Assembly (NCBI GenBank): GCA_016209155.1 | Contig: JACQWU010000082.1 | Span: forward strand, 1-7,851 | Source: Candidatus Desantisiibacteriota bacterium | Lineage (GTDB): Bacteria; JACRDZ01 | Reading direction: 5' to 3' | DNA: 7,851 nucleotides | Notes under the pieces: model-generated | What the model saw: the letters and a program-made list of their open reading frames with translations, nothing else | Told to the model about the DNA's origin: nothing | Database searches by the model: none | In this document: positions 1-6,838 of the stretch, one piece after another | Numbering within the stretch: position 1 is the first letter of the stretch | How the letters are laid out: each line of letters begins with the position of its first letter | Translations under genes and position numbers: made by a program

Positions 1-1659
1 AACTCCGCAGTATTTTTTTCTCCAATACGATCTGGAAAGTGGTTTAAGTTTCAAAAGGGAATGTTTATCTGCAATTTTTGAAACAGCATGTATTGCTTTA
101 TCTCGTATATGATAGTTCTCTGATTTATCAAATGTAACATCCATTAATAATTCTTGAAGCTCTTTAAGTTCACAAGCTCCGGCAATATCAATTGCAACAC
201 GCCTTACTAAAAAATGTTTTGCTTTATCCTGTATATATGGTTTTAATTGTACTGTTAATTCCGTATGCTTTAATTTATAATATTGTGAACTAAGTCCCCA
301 ATCCGAATCAGCTATTTTCATTTGTTCAAATTGTTTTAGCAGTGAATCAACTAAGTCCTTACGAAATCTATTTTCAATATCTCCTGATAATAATGATTGT
401 GGATCAGTGGTTATTATTTCTTCTATTATTTCAGGAACCATTGAATTTAACCATGAAGCTATTTGTTTCATCTGTGGAATAATCATTTGTTCAGGATCAT
501 TTGATATCTGAATTAATGATTTGATTTGCTGAATACTTAGTTTATGCAATGAAATATATCGCGCAGCTAAAAACTCAGTATAGGATTGATGCATAAAGCC
601 AAAACGATTTGGTCCTCTGCCTGAAAATAAGGCTGTTTGTGTAATGGTTTCTCGTAAATCATTTTCTGTAAAATTAAAAGTATGTTCACCGGTTGTTTCT
701 TCCCCTTCCTGTAACATTGAAAGTGTTAAATATCGATGATGATTATTATCTGGGTCTGATTTTGTTAATATGGATGAATAATTACAGAATGTCATTAAAG
801 CCGCAATACGGGATGCCAAAGCAAGACGCCGTTGAGGGGATAATTTCCCGGACTGTTTTGCTTCCATTCTTTCTTGATTGTTTTCGGTACATAAATATTC
901 ACATCCACGATGATATATCTTAGCTTTTGAGTTTGAAAATTGATTCCCGCTTTTAAATTCTTCCAATAAAAAATTTAAGGTAATTGGATTACTTGCTAAT
1001 GATTGTAAATCATTGTCTATTATATTTTTAATAAAACTATCCGGATTTAATTTGCTAATCTTTGCAGCTTCATAAACATCTTTTTTAAGAAGAGGTGTCA
1101 GTTCATAAATACCAACATTTTGTTCATCCCATATATAAGTTAAAGTATTTGTCAATGATTCCGGCCAATCACCTGTTCGGCAAGTAATACGTAAACTAAT
1201 ACGATTTTTATGCTCTTGAATTTTCTGAAATTGATTACTTAGTATAATTGCCGACTTAGGAATTTCTAAAAGACATTCATCTAAACTATCAAGAAATAAA
1301 TATAAATGATGCTGGCCATTTAACCAATTAATCATTTCCGGGGATTTAAATATATCATCTATTAATCTATTCTCGTCACCATATTCATTAAAATTTTTAT
1401 AATAAAGAACATCTGAAGAGTTTTTAATTTTATAAGAAAGAGTTTCTTTCTCTGAATTCAATGAAGTGGTTTTTCCTGATCCGGGTTCACCAAGTAATAT
1501 TAAACAAGGTGTTTTTTGAATTTTTTCAAAAGATACAACCCCATCGTTATAGTATTGAGCATCCTCTGACTCCGGATCAATCAAAAATCCATTATCATCT
1601 AAACTCATTGAACCGCCACGTGTACACCAAAATCGCTTCCATGGGAAAATGTTTTTCAT
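1..1659 (-). CDS. NACHT-type STAND NTPase with HEAT-like C-terminal repeats (C-terminus beyond the window)
   Basis: The frame is open for 553 codons from ATG (complement of 1657-1659) to base 1, so the C-terminus is missing. An N-terminal WKRFWC...GGSMSLDDNGFL segment (residues 7-26) precedes a P-loop NTPase: Walker A GEPGSGKTT (57-65), Walker B LFLDSLDE (121-128, D124 with the NACHT-style extra acidic residues D127/E128), a sensor-like RITCRTGDW (158-165), LASNPITL (221-228) and a closing FGFMHQSYTEFLAARY (353-368), typical of the winged-helix end of NACHT modules. Residues from about 470 (RRVAIDIAGACELKELQELL; IRDKAIHAVSKIAD) look like HEAT-type helical repeats, which in STAND proteins are usually the sensing arm. 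Start choice: AAAAGGG lies 6 nt before this ATG; an ATG two codons upstream directly abuts that site. Family knowledge: bacterial NACHT proteins are ATP-driven signalling switches, several shown to be anti-phage. Defence is inferred here. No effector domain is visible at the N-terminus, so its mode of killing or signalling is unknown. Confidence 0.88.
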   Translation of the reverse strand, partial: MKNIFPWKRFWCTRGGSMSLDDNGFLIDPESEDAQYYNDGVVSFEKIQKTPCLILLGEPGSGKTTSLNSEKETLSYKIKNSSDVLYYKNFNEYGDENRLIDDIFKSPEMINWLNGQHHLYLFLDSLDECLLEIPKSAIILSNQFQKIQEHKNRISLRITCRTGDWPESLTNTLTYIWDEQNVGIYELTPLLKKDVYEAAKISKLNPDSFIKNIIDNDLQSLASNPITLNFLLEEFKSGNQFSNSKAKIYHRGCEYLCTENNQERMEAKQSGKLSPQRRLALASRIAALMTFCNYSSILTKSDPDNNHHRYLTLSMLQEGEETTGEHTFNFTENDLRETITQTALFSGRGPNRFGFMHQSYTEFLAARYISLHKLSIQQIKSLIQISNDPEQMIIPQMKQIASWLNSMVPEIIEEIITTDPQSLLSGDIENRFRKDLVDSLLKQFEQMKIADSDWGLSSQYYKLKHTELTVQLKPYIQDKAKHFLVRRVAIDIAGACELKELQELLMDVTFDKSENYHIRDKAIHAVSKIADKHSLLKLKPLSRSYWRKKYCGV

Positions 1660-1729
1660 CAACATCCCTTTTAAAAAATACTTTTCTTAGTTTAATTAAT
1701 TTTTAGTGTTTTATTAAAATATTAGAAAT

Positions 1730-1758
1730 AATTTAACATTCACTTAAAAATATGTCAA
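1730..1758 (-). promoter_or_regulatory. Possible sigma70 promoter for the NACHT NTPase
   Basis: On the minus strand there is a perfect TTGACA -35 (complement of 1753-1758), a 17-nt spacer and TAAATT (complement of 1730-1735), a 4/6 match to the -10 consensus. Transcription would start near 1722 and leave a leader of about 60 nt before the start at 1659. The region is so AT-rich that -10-like hexamers occur by chance; the perfect -35 is the better evidence. Confidence 0.35.
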
Positions 1759-1903
1759 TTAGTTAAAATGAAATATATAGATTAGGTTGTAAAAGATTAA
1801 TATTATGGAGGTATAAACTTATAGCCAGTTTTAAATTCATTTTAAATCAAATACCCGGATTTTTGATTTATTTATAAATTTATATTAATATTACTTATAG
1901 AAA

Positions 1904-1932
1904 TAAATTTGTTATTGTTTTAAACAAATTTA
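1904..1932. repeat. 10-bp perfect inverted repeat just upstream of the small ORF
   Basis: Arms TAAATTTGTT (1904-1913) and AACAAATTTA (1923-1932) are perfect complements separated by 9 nt. The dyad ends 5 nt before the GAGGGA ribosome binding site (1938-1943) of the ORF at 1951 and lies downstream of the weak promoter candidate. It could be a repressor operator or a leader hairpin able to influence translation initiation. There is no GC clamp and no T-run after it, so it is not a good terminator. Confidence 0.5.
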
Positions 1933-1950
1933 ATATTGAGGGAATGTGTT

Positions 1951-2180
1951 ATGATTACTTCTACTTTTATTGCAAATAATACCCCCTGTGTTAATTTAGA
2001 TGTAAGTAGAGAAAGGGGCAATAAGCGTTTAACTTTTCTTTATTATCTTTTGGCTGCTTTTTTACACTTTCAATGGAAAATGCAAGACAGACTGTTTATA
2101 ATCCTCTTGAGTTAAAGACGGGCGAAAAAGAAAAACCAAGAATTTATGATATTGAAATTGAATTCAGCCAGATTAAGTAA
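1951..2180 (+). pseudogene. Small unrecognised ORF split by a -1 frame change at a T TTT TTA heptamer
   Basis: ATG at 1951 follows a good ribosome binding site (GAGGGA, 1938-1943, 7-nt spacing). The starting frame encodes 54 residues to TAA at 2113-2115: a polar N-terminus, then RGNKRLTFLYYLLAAF, which looks like a basic-plus-hydrophobic membrane anchor or signal peptide. After that the frame turns into unlikely sequence. The -1 frame takes over with TLSMENARQTVYNPLE and KPRIYDIEIEFSQIK and stops at TAA 2178-2180. Joined at 2058-2064 the two give a 76-residue protein of ordinary composition. The -1 part has an ATG at 2073 but no ribosome binding site, so it would need the frame change to be translated. 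The join sits on T TTT TTA, in the exact phase of an X XXY YYZ slippery site. I do not recognise the product. It is either a homopolymer mutation or sequencing error in a real gene, or programmed frameshifting; a chance ORF is also possible. Confidence 0.4.
2058..2064 (+). promoter_or_regulatory. Candidate -1 slippery heptamer T TTT TTA
   Basis: Within the zero frame (GCT TTT TTA CAC) the bases 2058-2064 form T TTT TTA, matching the X XXY YYZ rule; the same heptamer is used by HIV-1 gag-pol. Slippage here leads exactly into the frame that carries the plausible C-terminal half. I see no strong downstream hairpin and no internal Shine-Dalgarno about 10 nt upstream (the nearest, AAGGGG at 2013-2018, is about 40 nt away), so stimulatory elements are lacking. 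Confidence 0.3.
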
Positions 2181-2284
2181 TGAATTAATTTCCCGTTTCC
2201 ACACTGAAAAAAAACATTTCATAGACAAATAAAATATGATATATTAAATCAAAATATTTCTTATAAGGATATAACAATATTATC
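2181..2284. other. Short AT-rich spacer before the methyltransferase
   Basis: No terminator follows the small ORF, and no convincing promoter is present: TAGACA at 2222-2227 with TAAATC at 2245-2250 is a poor match. AAGG at 2265-2268 is the only ribosome-binding-like element before the methyltransferase start at 2285, and it lies 16 nt away, which is unusually far. The methyltransferase may be read through from upstream. Confidence 0.45.
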
Positions 2285-3007
2285 ATGGAAAAAATAAATA
2301 TTTTAAGTCATTATAAAAAATTATGGTTTTTTACTTTTAATAGACTTAAAGATAATAATTATCAGTTGATGCGTGAATATTTTGCGGAAGTATTAATAGA
2401 AGAATTAGAAGAATTTATTTCTCTTGAAAATAAAAAGATACTTGATGTTGGAGGGGCAAGAGGTGAATTTTGTAAAATAATATTTGATAAAAGCAAAAGC
2501 GATATTACTAATTTAGACCCATATCCCGGTGATGTTATATGGGAAAAAACAGTAGTTGGATTCGCAGATAAAATTCCTTTTCCTGATAATGAATTTGACT
2601 TAATTATTTCAAGGGGTGTATTGGAACATATTGTTCATGAAAAACAGCAGGAAAGTTTAAATGAAATGTATAGAGTAACTAAACAGAATGGCATTTGTTA
2701 TATAATGATTCCTCCCTGGTATAGTCCAAATGGAGGCCATGCTTTAAAACCTTTTCATGTATTTCCATTTAAAATCGCAAAAGCATTGCGCGAATTTTTT
2801 TTTAGGAATAAAATAGATGCTAAAAGTTATTCTGATATTCCGCTTTATCCGGTATCTTTCAGCAAAATGCTTAAAATGATAAAAGCAAGCGGATTTAAAA
2901 TTCTGGCAACAAGGGATACTCATTTTAAATTACATTTTGTTACAAAAATACCCGGTTTAAGAGAAGTTGCTGTGCTGGCGGCAGTGTTTATTTTGCAGAA
3001 GAAATGA
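2285..3007 (+). CDS. Class I SAM-dependent methyltransferase, probably acting on an envelope glycan or lipid
   Basis: The 240-residue product has the Rossmann methyltransferase signature in order: motif I ILDVGGARGEF (52-62, SAM-binding glycine loop), an acidic strand end NLDPYPG (76-82, D78 expected to contact the SAM ribose), ADKIPFPDNEFDLIISRG (94-111) running into VLEHI (112-116), the Methyltransf_11 hallmark, and a beta-4 strand GICYIMIPP (136-144). The next segment, WYSPNGGHALKPFHVFP (145-161), resembles methyltransferases I associate with cell-surface polysaccharide or glycolipid loci; that substrate class is an inference. There is no signal peptide, so it should be cytosolic or membrane-peripheral; the last 20 residues are hydrophobic. 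The ATG at 2285 is supported by the family-like N-terminus, but its AAGG (2265-2268) is 16 nt away. A rare ATT start at 2279 would be better spaced and would add only two residues. The gene ends 110 nt before topA, which has its own promoter. Confidence 0.85.
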   Translation: MEKINILSHYKKLWFFTFNRLKDNNYQLMREYFAEVLIEELEEFISLENKKILDVGGARGEFCKIIFDKSKSDITNLDPYPGDVIWEKTVVGFADKIPFPDNEFDLIISRGVLEHIVHEKQQESLNEMYRVTKQNGICYIMIPPWYSPNGGHALKPFHVFPFKIAKALREFFFRNKIDAKSYSDIPLYPVSFSKMLKMIKASGFKILATRDTHFKLHFVTKIPGLREVAVLAAVFILQKK

Positions 3008-3036
3008 TTTGATGCCGGCAGACTTTGTCTTTACAG

Positions 3037-3064
3037 TTGACAAAAAAAAATGATGTGTTAGTAT
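3037..3064 (+). promoter_or_regulatory. Sigma70 promoter for topA with extended -10
   Basis: A perfect TTGACA (3037-3042) is followed by a 16-nt spacer ending in TGT and then TAGTAT (3059-3064), a 4/6 -10 with the TGn extension that compensates for a weak -10. Transcription would start near 3071, giving a leader of about 47 nt to the GTG at 3118. A run of A follows the -35. TTTGTC (3024-3029) and GACAAA (3039-3044) form a 6-bp inverted repeat with a 9-nt spacer that overlaps the -35 and could be an operator. Confidence 0.55.
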
Positions 3065-3101
3065 GTATTTTCAAATTCAGTTTTTATGCAATATGTAAAT
3101 T

Positions 3102-3120
3102 AAGGAGGAATTATCAAGTG
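3102..3120 (+). promoter_or_regulatory. topA: Ribosome binding site deciding the topA GTG start
   Basis: AAGGAGG (3102-3108) is a near-perfect Shine-Dalgarno sequence 9 nt before GTG at 3118-3120. The protein then begins MKDKSLLIVESPAKSK, exactly where TopA proteins normally begin. The frame is open upstream to about 3025, but that extension is not TopA-like and lies across the promoter. Confidence 0.85.
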
Positions 3121-5234
3121 AAAGATAAGTCATTATTGATTGTTGAGTCGCCTGCTAAATCTAAAACTATTAATAAAATTTTAGGTTCGAATTTTATAGT
3201 TAAAGCTTCTATGGGGCATATAAAAGATCTTCCTGCAAAAAAAATAGGTGTAAATGTAGCTGATAATTTTAAACCCGATTATGTTTTTATCAAAGGCAGA
3301 AAAGACCTTGTGAAAGATATTAAAAAAGCCGCTGAATCGGTTAAAAATATATATCTTGCTCCTGATCCGGATAGAGAAGGGGAAATGATATGCTGGCATC
3401 TTAAAGAAGAGCTTGAAGATAAAAATAAAAGTATATATAGAGTAATGTTCAATGAAATTACGGAAAAAGCTGTTAGAGAAGCCATTCAGCATCCAACTGA
3501 AGTCGATATTAAAAAAGTTAATGCTCAGCAGGCAAGACGGATACTGGATCGTCTCGTAGGCTATATGATAAGTCCCTTACTATGGAAAAAAGTCCGAAAG
3601 GGATTAAGTGCGGGAAGAGTTCAATCTGTAGCGGTAAGGCTAATATGTGAAAGAGAAAAAGAGATAGAAAGTTTTATTCCTGAGGAATACTGGGAATTGA
3701 CAGCAGATCTGGAGACATTAAAAAAAGAACAATTTACCGCAAAACTTGATAAAAAAGATAATCAAAAAATAAAAGTAACCAATAGTGAAGAAAGCGCGGC
3801 GATATTAAAAGATCTGGAGGGAGCCGCTTATTCGGTAAGTAATTTAGAGAAAAAGAAGAAAAAACGTTCTCCAAATCCGCCTTTTATTACAAGCAAGCTT
3901 CAGCAGGAAGCTGTACGTAAATTAGGTTTTACCCCGAAGAAAACCATGATGATAGCTCAGCAGTTATATGAAGGATTAACAATCGGAGGAAAAGGAACTC
4001 TTGGTTTGATCACATATATGCGTACTGATTCTACAAGAGTTGCGGTTGAAGCTATACAAAGCGTGAGAGAATATATAGAAAAAAAATACGGGAATGAGTA
4101 TCTTCCTGAAAAACCTAATTATTATAAAAACAGCAAAATGGCACAGGAAGCCCATGAAGCAATTCGTCCGACAGCAATGGATTTGGAACCGGAATCAATA
4201 AAAGAGTATCTGACACCGGATCAATATAAACTTTTTAGTCTTATATGGAAAAGGTTTATATCAAGTCAAATGAAACCCGCAGTATATGATATTACGGTAG
4301 CTGAAATTTTAGCCGCTAATTATACTTTTGTTGCAGTAGGTTCTATGATAGTTGAAAAGGGTTTTACTGCTGTTTATGATGAGAGTAAGGAAGATAATAA
4401 TAACGGGGCAGGGAATAAAAACGGAGAGGTTTCGCATGACATAGATAATCTTTTACCGCCTCTTCAAGTGGGGGATAAATTGATATTAATAAAATTAGAT
4501 CCTTCTCAGCATTTTACCAAGCCGCCGGCACGATATAATGAAGCTACAATAGTTAAGGCTATGGAAGAAAGAGGCATCGGCAGACCGAGGAGAATAAATT
4601 GGATGAAATAGAAGAAGGCGGTACGGACAAAGATATTGTTTTAAAGGAGTTCTATGACGGTTTTGCCCGTACACTGGAAAATGCAAAAACAAATATGCGC
4701 AATATAAAAAAAGAAATGGAAGTTGAAACAGATATTGTGTGCGAAAATTGCGGAAAAAAGATGATTGTCCGCTGGGGACGCCATGGTAAATTTCTTGCGT
4801 GTCCTGGTTTCCCTGAATGTAAAAATACCAAACCTTTAAAAGATGACAAAGATGGTTCTGAACCTGCTGTAAAAGTTGAACTTACAGGAGAAAAGTGCAG
4901 CGCATGCGGCGGAGATATGGTAGTAAAGCACGGCCGTTATGGTAAATTTTTATCATGCAGTAATTACCCTAAATGCAAAACAATAAAATCTTTTACTCTC
5001 GATATAAATTGTCCTAACGAAGGATGCAGCGGTAAAGTTACCGAGAAAAGAGGCAAAAAAGGCAGATTTTTTTATGGATGCAGCAATTATCCTAACTGTA
5101 ATTTTGTATCGTGGTATAAACCTGTTAATGAACCCTGCCCTGAATGCGGGAGCAGGTATCTGGTTTTTAAACAGACCAAAAAAGGGACCTTTTACAAGTG
5201 CCCAAATAAAGATTGTAAATACGTGAAGGAGTAA
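3118..5234 (+). pseudogene. topA: DNA topoisomerase I gene, interrupted by an internal deletion and frame change near 4588
   Basis: Bacterial TopA relaxes negative supercoils by cutting one strand through a tyrosine. The 5' part (3118-4611, 497 residues) has the TOPRIM domain with VESPAKSKT (E10), the DPDREGE triad (D83, D85, E87), SAGRVQSVAVRL, and the active site ITYMRTDST with catalytic Y300 and R302. It reads normally to RYNEATIVKAMEERGIGRP (ending at P490, 4587), then RRINWMK and a TAG at 4609-4611. In the next frame, from 4590, ENKLDEIEEG and the rest of TopA continue to 5234. Compared with E. coli TopA as I recall it, about 50 residues between GIGRP and the MEN..LD segment are absent. 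The lost segment begins STYASII in the family and belongs to the DNA-binding core (domain IV). The lost length must be 3n+1 bases. Because topA is normally essential, a misassembly or a recent mutation should be suspected. The downstream trmFO is closely linked and intact. Confidence 0.85.
4599..5234 (+). CDS. C-terminal topoisomerase I fragment with four zinc ribbons, possible TTG start
   Basis: This is the 3' part of the interrupted topA. It encodes the end of the core (DEIEEGGTDKDIVLKEFYDG) and then four consecutive topoisomerase-type Cys4 zinc ribbons: C48/C51/C68/C74, C100/C103/C120/C126, C138/C143/C161/C167 and C180/C183/C201/C206 (numbered from the TTG). In TopA these bind single-stranded DNA and may contact RNA polymerase. 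GAGGAG (4587-4592) sits 6 nt before TTG at 4599-4601, and the upstream fragment stops at 4611, so ribosomes finishing it could restart here and make a 211-residue zinc-ribbon protein. That site may simply be the codons for two glutamates. Expression as a separate protein is speculative; the homology to the TopA tail is not. Confidence 0.6.
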   Translation: MDEIEEGGTDKDIVLKEFYDGFARTLENAKTNMRNIKKEMEVETDIVCENCGKKMIVRWGRHGKFLACPGFPECKNTKPLKDDKDGSEPAVKVELTGEKCSACGGDMVVKHGRYGKFLSCSNYPKCKTIKSFTLDINCPNEGCSGKVTEKRGKKGRFFYGCSNYPNCNFVSWYKPVNEPCPECGSRYLVFKQTKKGTFYKCPNKDCKYVKE

Positions 5235-5240
5235 TCTCTA

Positions 5241-6563
5241 ATGAACCCTTCTATTACAATAATAGGAGGAGGACTTGCAGGATGTGAAGCCGCATGGCAG
5301 ATAGCTGAAAGAGGTATACCTGTAAAGTTGTATGAAATGAGGTCGGCTAAGACAACTTCTGCCCATACAACCGGTTATTTAGCCGAGCTTGTCTGCAGTA
5401 ATTCTCTGCGCTCCAATTCTATCTCAAACGCGGCCGGGCTTTTAAAAGAAGAAATGAGAGTTTTAGGTTCATTAATAATAAATACTGCCGATGAGACAAA
5501 AGTTCCCGCGGGGCTTGCTCTTGCGGTTGACAGAGTTGAATTTGCCGATAGAATAACAACAAAAATATCCGGTCATAAAAATATCAAAGTTATAAGAGAA
5601 GAAGTAATATCCATCCCTGACAATGAAATTGTGATCATCGCTACCGGTCCTATGACTTCGGAAGCTTTATCTGACGAAATAATAAAAATAACAGGTAATG
5701 AATATTTATATTTTTATGATGCGATTGCTCCGATAGTTGAATACGATTCATTAGAACATGATAAAATTTTCCGCGCATCGCGCTACAATAAAGAAAATAC
5801 CGCAGATTATTTAAACTGTCCGCTTACAAAAGAAGAATATTATAATTTTGTTGATGCCCTTATATCCGGAGAGAAATATCCTGTTAAGGATTTTGAAAAA
5901 GGAATTTTTTTTGAAGGATGCATGCCGATAGAACAAATGGCAGAACGCGGAAGAGATACTTTATTATTCGGGCCTATGAAACCTGTCGGGCTTGTTGATC
6001 CTCATACAGGGAAAATGCCGTTTGCAGTTGTACAACTGCGGCAGGATAATAAGATTGGTTCATTATATAATTTAGTAGGATTTCAGACACGTCTTTTGTG
6101 GAAAGAACAGGATCGTACATTCAGGATGATAAGCGGACTTCAAAATACAGAATTTATGCGGTATGGAAGCATGCACAGAAACACTTTTATTAATTCCCCC
6201 GGACTTTTGAAAAATACCAATCAGCTTAAAAATAATCCGGATATTTTTTTCGCAGGTCAGTTAACAGGTGTTGAAGGTTATGTGGAATCAACATCCTCAG
6301 GACTTATTACCGGTATAAATGCCGCAAATTATATAAGAGGTAAATCTGTCGTAAGTCCCCCTCCGGACACTGCATGCGGAGCATTATTATCGTATATATC
6401 CGATCCGAAAATCGATAAATTTCAGCCAATGAATATAAATTATGGTATAATATCCGTAATAGATTCAGTTAAACATATAAGAGACCGCAAAGAACGTTAT
6501 GCTAAAATAGCAGATAAAGCTTTAATTAATATTAAGGAGTGGAAAGAAAAATATTGCGAATAA
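5241..6563 (+). CDS. trmFO: TrmFO, folate/FAD-dependent tRNA (uracil-54-C5)-methyltransferase
   Basis: TrmFO makes 5-methyluridine (ribothymidine) at position 54 of the tRNA T-loop, using methylenetetrahydrofolate as carbon donor and reduced FAD. The 440 residues match the family length. Visible motifs are the N-terminal dinucleotide-binding IIGGGLAGCEAAW (7-19), the family signature AHTTGYLAELVCSNSLRSN (41-59) with C52, FFEGCMPIEQMAERGRDTL (224-242) with C227, GFQTRLLWKEQDRTFRMI and the C-terminal FAD-contacting GQLTGVEGYVES. C52 and C227 correspond to the two cysteines (C53 and C226) studied in the Bacillus subtilis enzyme. GAAGGAG (5225-5231), inside the last codons of topA, is a good ribosome binding site 9 nt before ATG 5241. 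The gap to topA is only 6 nt, so they are cotranscribed and probably translationally coupled; topA-trmFO pairing is common in bacteria. There is no sign of damage in this gene, unlike its neighbour. Confidence 0.96.
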   Translation: MNPSITIIGGGLAGCEAAWQIAERGIPVKLYEMRSAKTTSAHTTGYLAELVCSNSLRSNSISNAAGLLKEEMRVLGSLIINTADETKVPAGLALAVDRVEFADRITTKISGHKNIKVIREEVISIPDNEIVIIATGPMTSEALSDEIIKITGNEYLYFYDAIAPIVEYDSLEHDKIFRASRYNKENTADYLNCPLTKEEYYNFVDALISGEKYPVKDFEKGIFFEGCMPIEQMAERGRDTLLFGPMKPVGLVDPHTGKMPFAVVQLRQDNKIGSLYNLVGFQTRLLWKEQDRTFRMISGLQNTEFMRYGSMHRNTFINSPGLLKNTNQLKNNPDIFFAGQLTGVEGYVESTSSGLITGINAANYIRGKSVVSPPPDTACGALLSYISDPKIDKFQPMNINYGIISVIDSVKHIRDRKERYAKIADKALINIKEWKEKYCE

Positions 6564-6586
6564 TTACAAGTTTAAGGAGATAACTT

Positions 6587-6790
6587 ATGCAATGGAAATT
6601 TTTTTCAAGTTTATTGCTAATTCTGATTTTTATATTTTTCACTTCACAGAATTGGGAAATGGTTACATTGAAAATTTTTTCGTACAGTTTACCTACCACA
6701 TTAGCTTTTATTATTGTATTATCATTACTTATCGGTTTTATTCTGGGAACAATAGTATCAGGTATAAAGCAGTACAAATTACAAAAATAG
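6587..6790 (+). CDS. LapA-domain (DUF1049) small inner-membrane protein
   Basis: The 67-residue product has two hydrophobic helices (about 4-20 and 37-58) joined by a short polar segment, and a basic tail IKQYKLQK. The pattern FTSQNWEMVTLKIF (residues 18-31), then a second helix ending GFILGTIVSG, is that of the LapA/DUF1049 family (FxxQN...V.L.F...L.GFLLG). In E. coli LapA works with LapB in controlling lipopolysaccharide assembly; many other bacteria have stand-alone small members of unknown role, so only the family assignment is firm. AAGGAG (6574-6579) lies 7 nt before the ATG, and the gene starts 23 nt after trmFO stops, so it is the last gene of the topA-trmFO operon. The N-terminus should be cytoplasmic or a non-cleaved anchor. 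Confidence 0.8.
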   Translation: MQWKFFSSLLLILIFIFFTSQNWEMVTLKIFSYSLPTTLAFIIVLSLLIGFILGTIVSGIKQYKLQK

Positions 6791-6838
6791 AAAAACAGTC
6801 TTCTGGAAAAAATTGAAAATCATAACATGAATGATTTG

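Larger units (their letters stand above)
1666..1950. other. AT-rich divergent intergenic region
   Basis: This non-coding stretch lies between the leftward NTPase gene and the rightward small ORF. It is almost entirely A and T and carries short repeated TTTTAAAT-like words (about 1830-1850). It holds a possible leftward promoter (1730-1758), a weak rightward promoter candidate (TTGATT at 1863-1868, 17-nt spacer, TAATAT at 1886-1891, each 4/6 to consensus) and an inverted repeat at 1904-1932. I see no RNA gene, terminator or protein-coding frame in it. A GGAGGT at 1806-1811 has no useful start codon behind it. Confidence 0.6.

Noticed and set aside
693-923. Rightward open frame of 76 codons
   Set aside because: It lies antisense to the NACHT NTPase coding frame, has no ribosome binding site and no recognisable protein features.
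1461-1706. Rightward open frame of 81 codons
   Set aside because: It is antisense to the Walker A region of the NTPase and to its start, with no supporting signals.
2222-2250. Promoter candidate for the methyltransferase (TAGACA, 17-nt spacer, TAAATC)
   Set aside because: Both hexamers match poorly and similar matches are expected by chance in such AT-rich DNA.
3008-3036. Possible terminator after the methyltransferase (GCCGGC and AGACTTTGTCT)
   Set aside because: The stems are only 3-4 bp long and no T run follows.
3025-3117. Upstream extension of topA by 31 codons
   Set aside because: The added residues do not resemble TopA, the region contains the promoter, and the strong ribosome binding site at 3102-3108 points to GTG 3118.
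3181-3492. Leftward open frames inside topA (also 3279-3485, 4495-4692 and 4652-4849)
   Set aside because: They are mirror frames of a well-recognised coding sequence and have no ribosome binding sites.
6532-6816. Alternative frames over the LapA-like gene (6532-6777 minus, 6592-6816 plus)
   Set aside because: Only the 6587-6790 frame has a ribosome binding site and a family match; the others are overlapping shadows.
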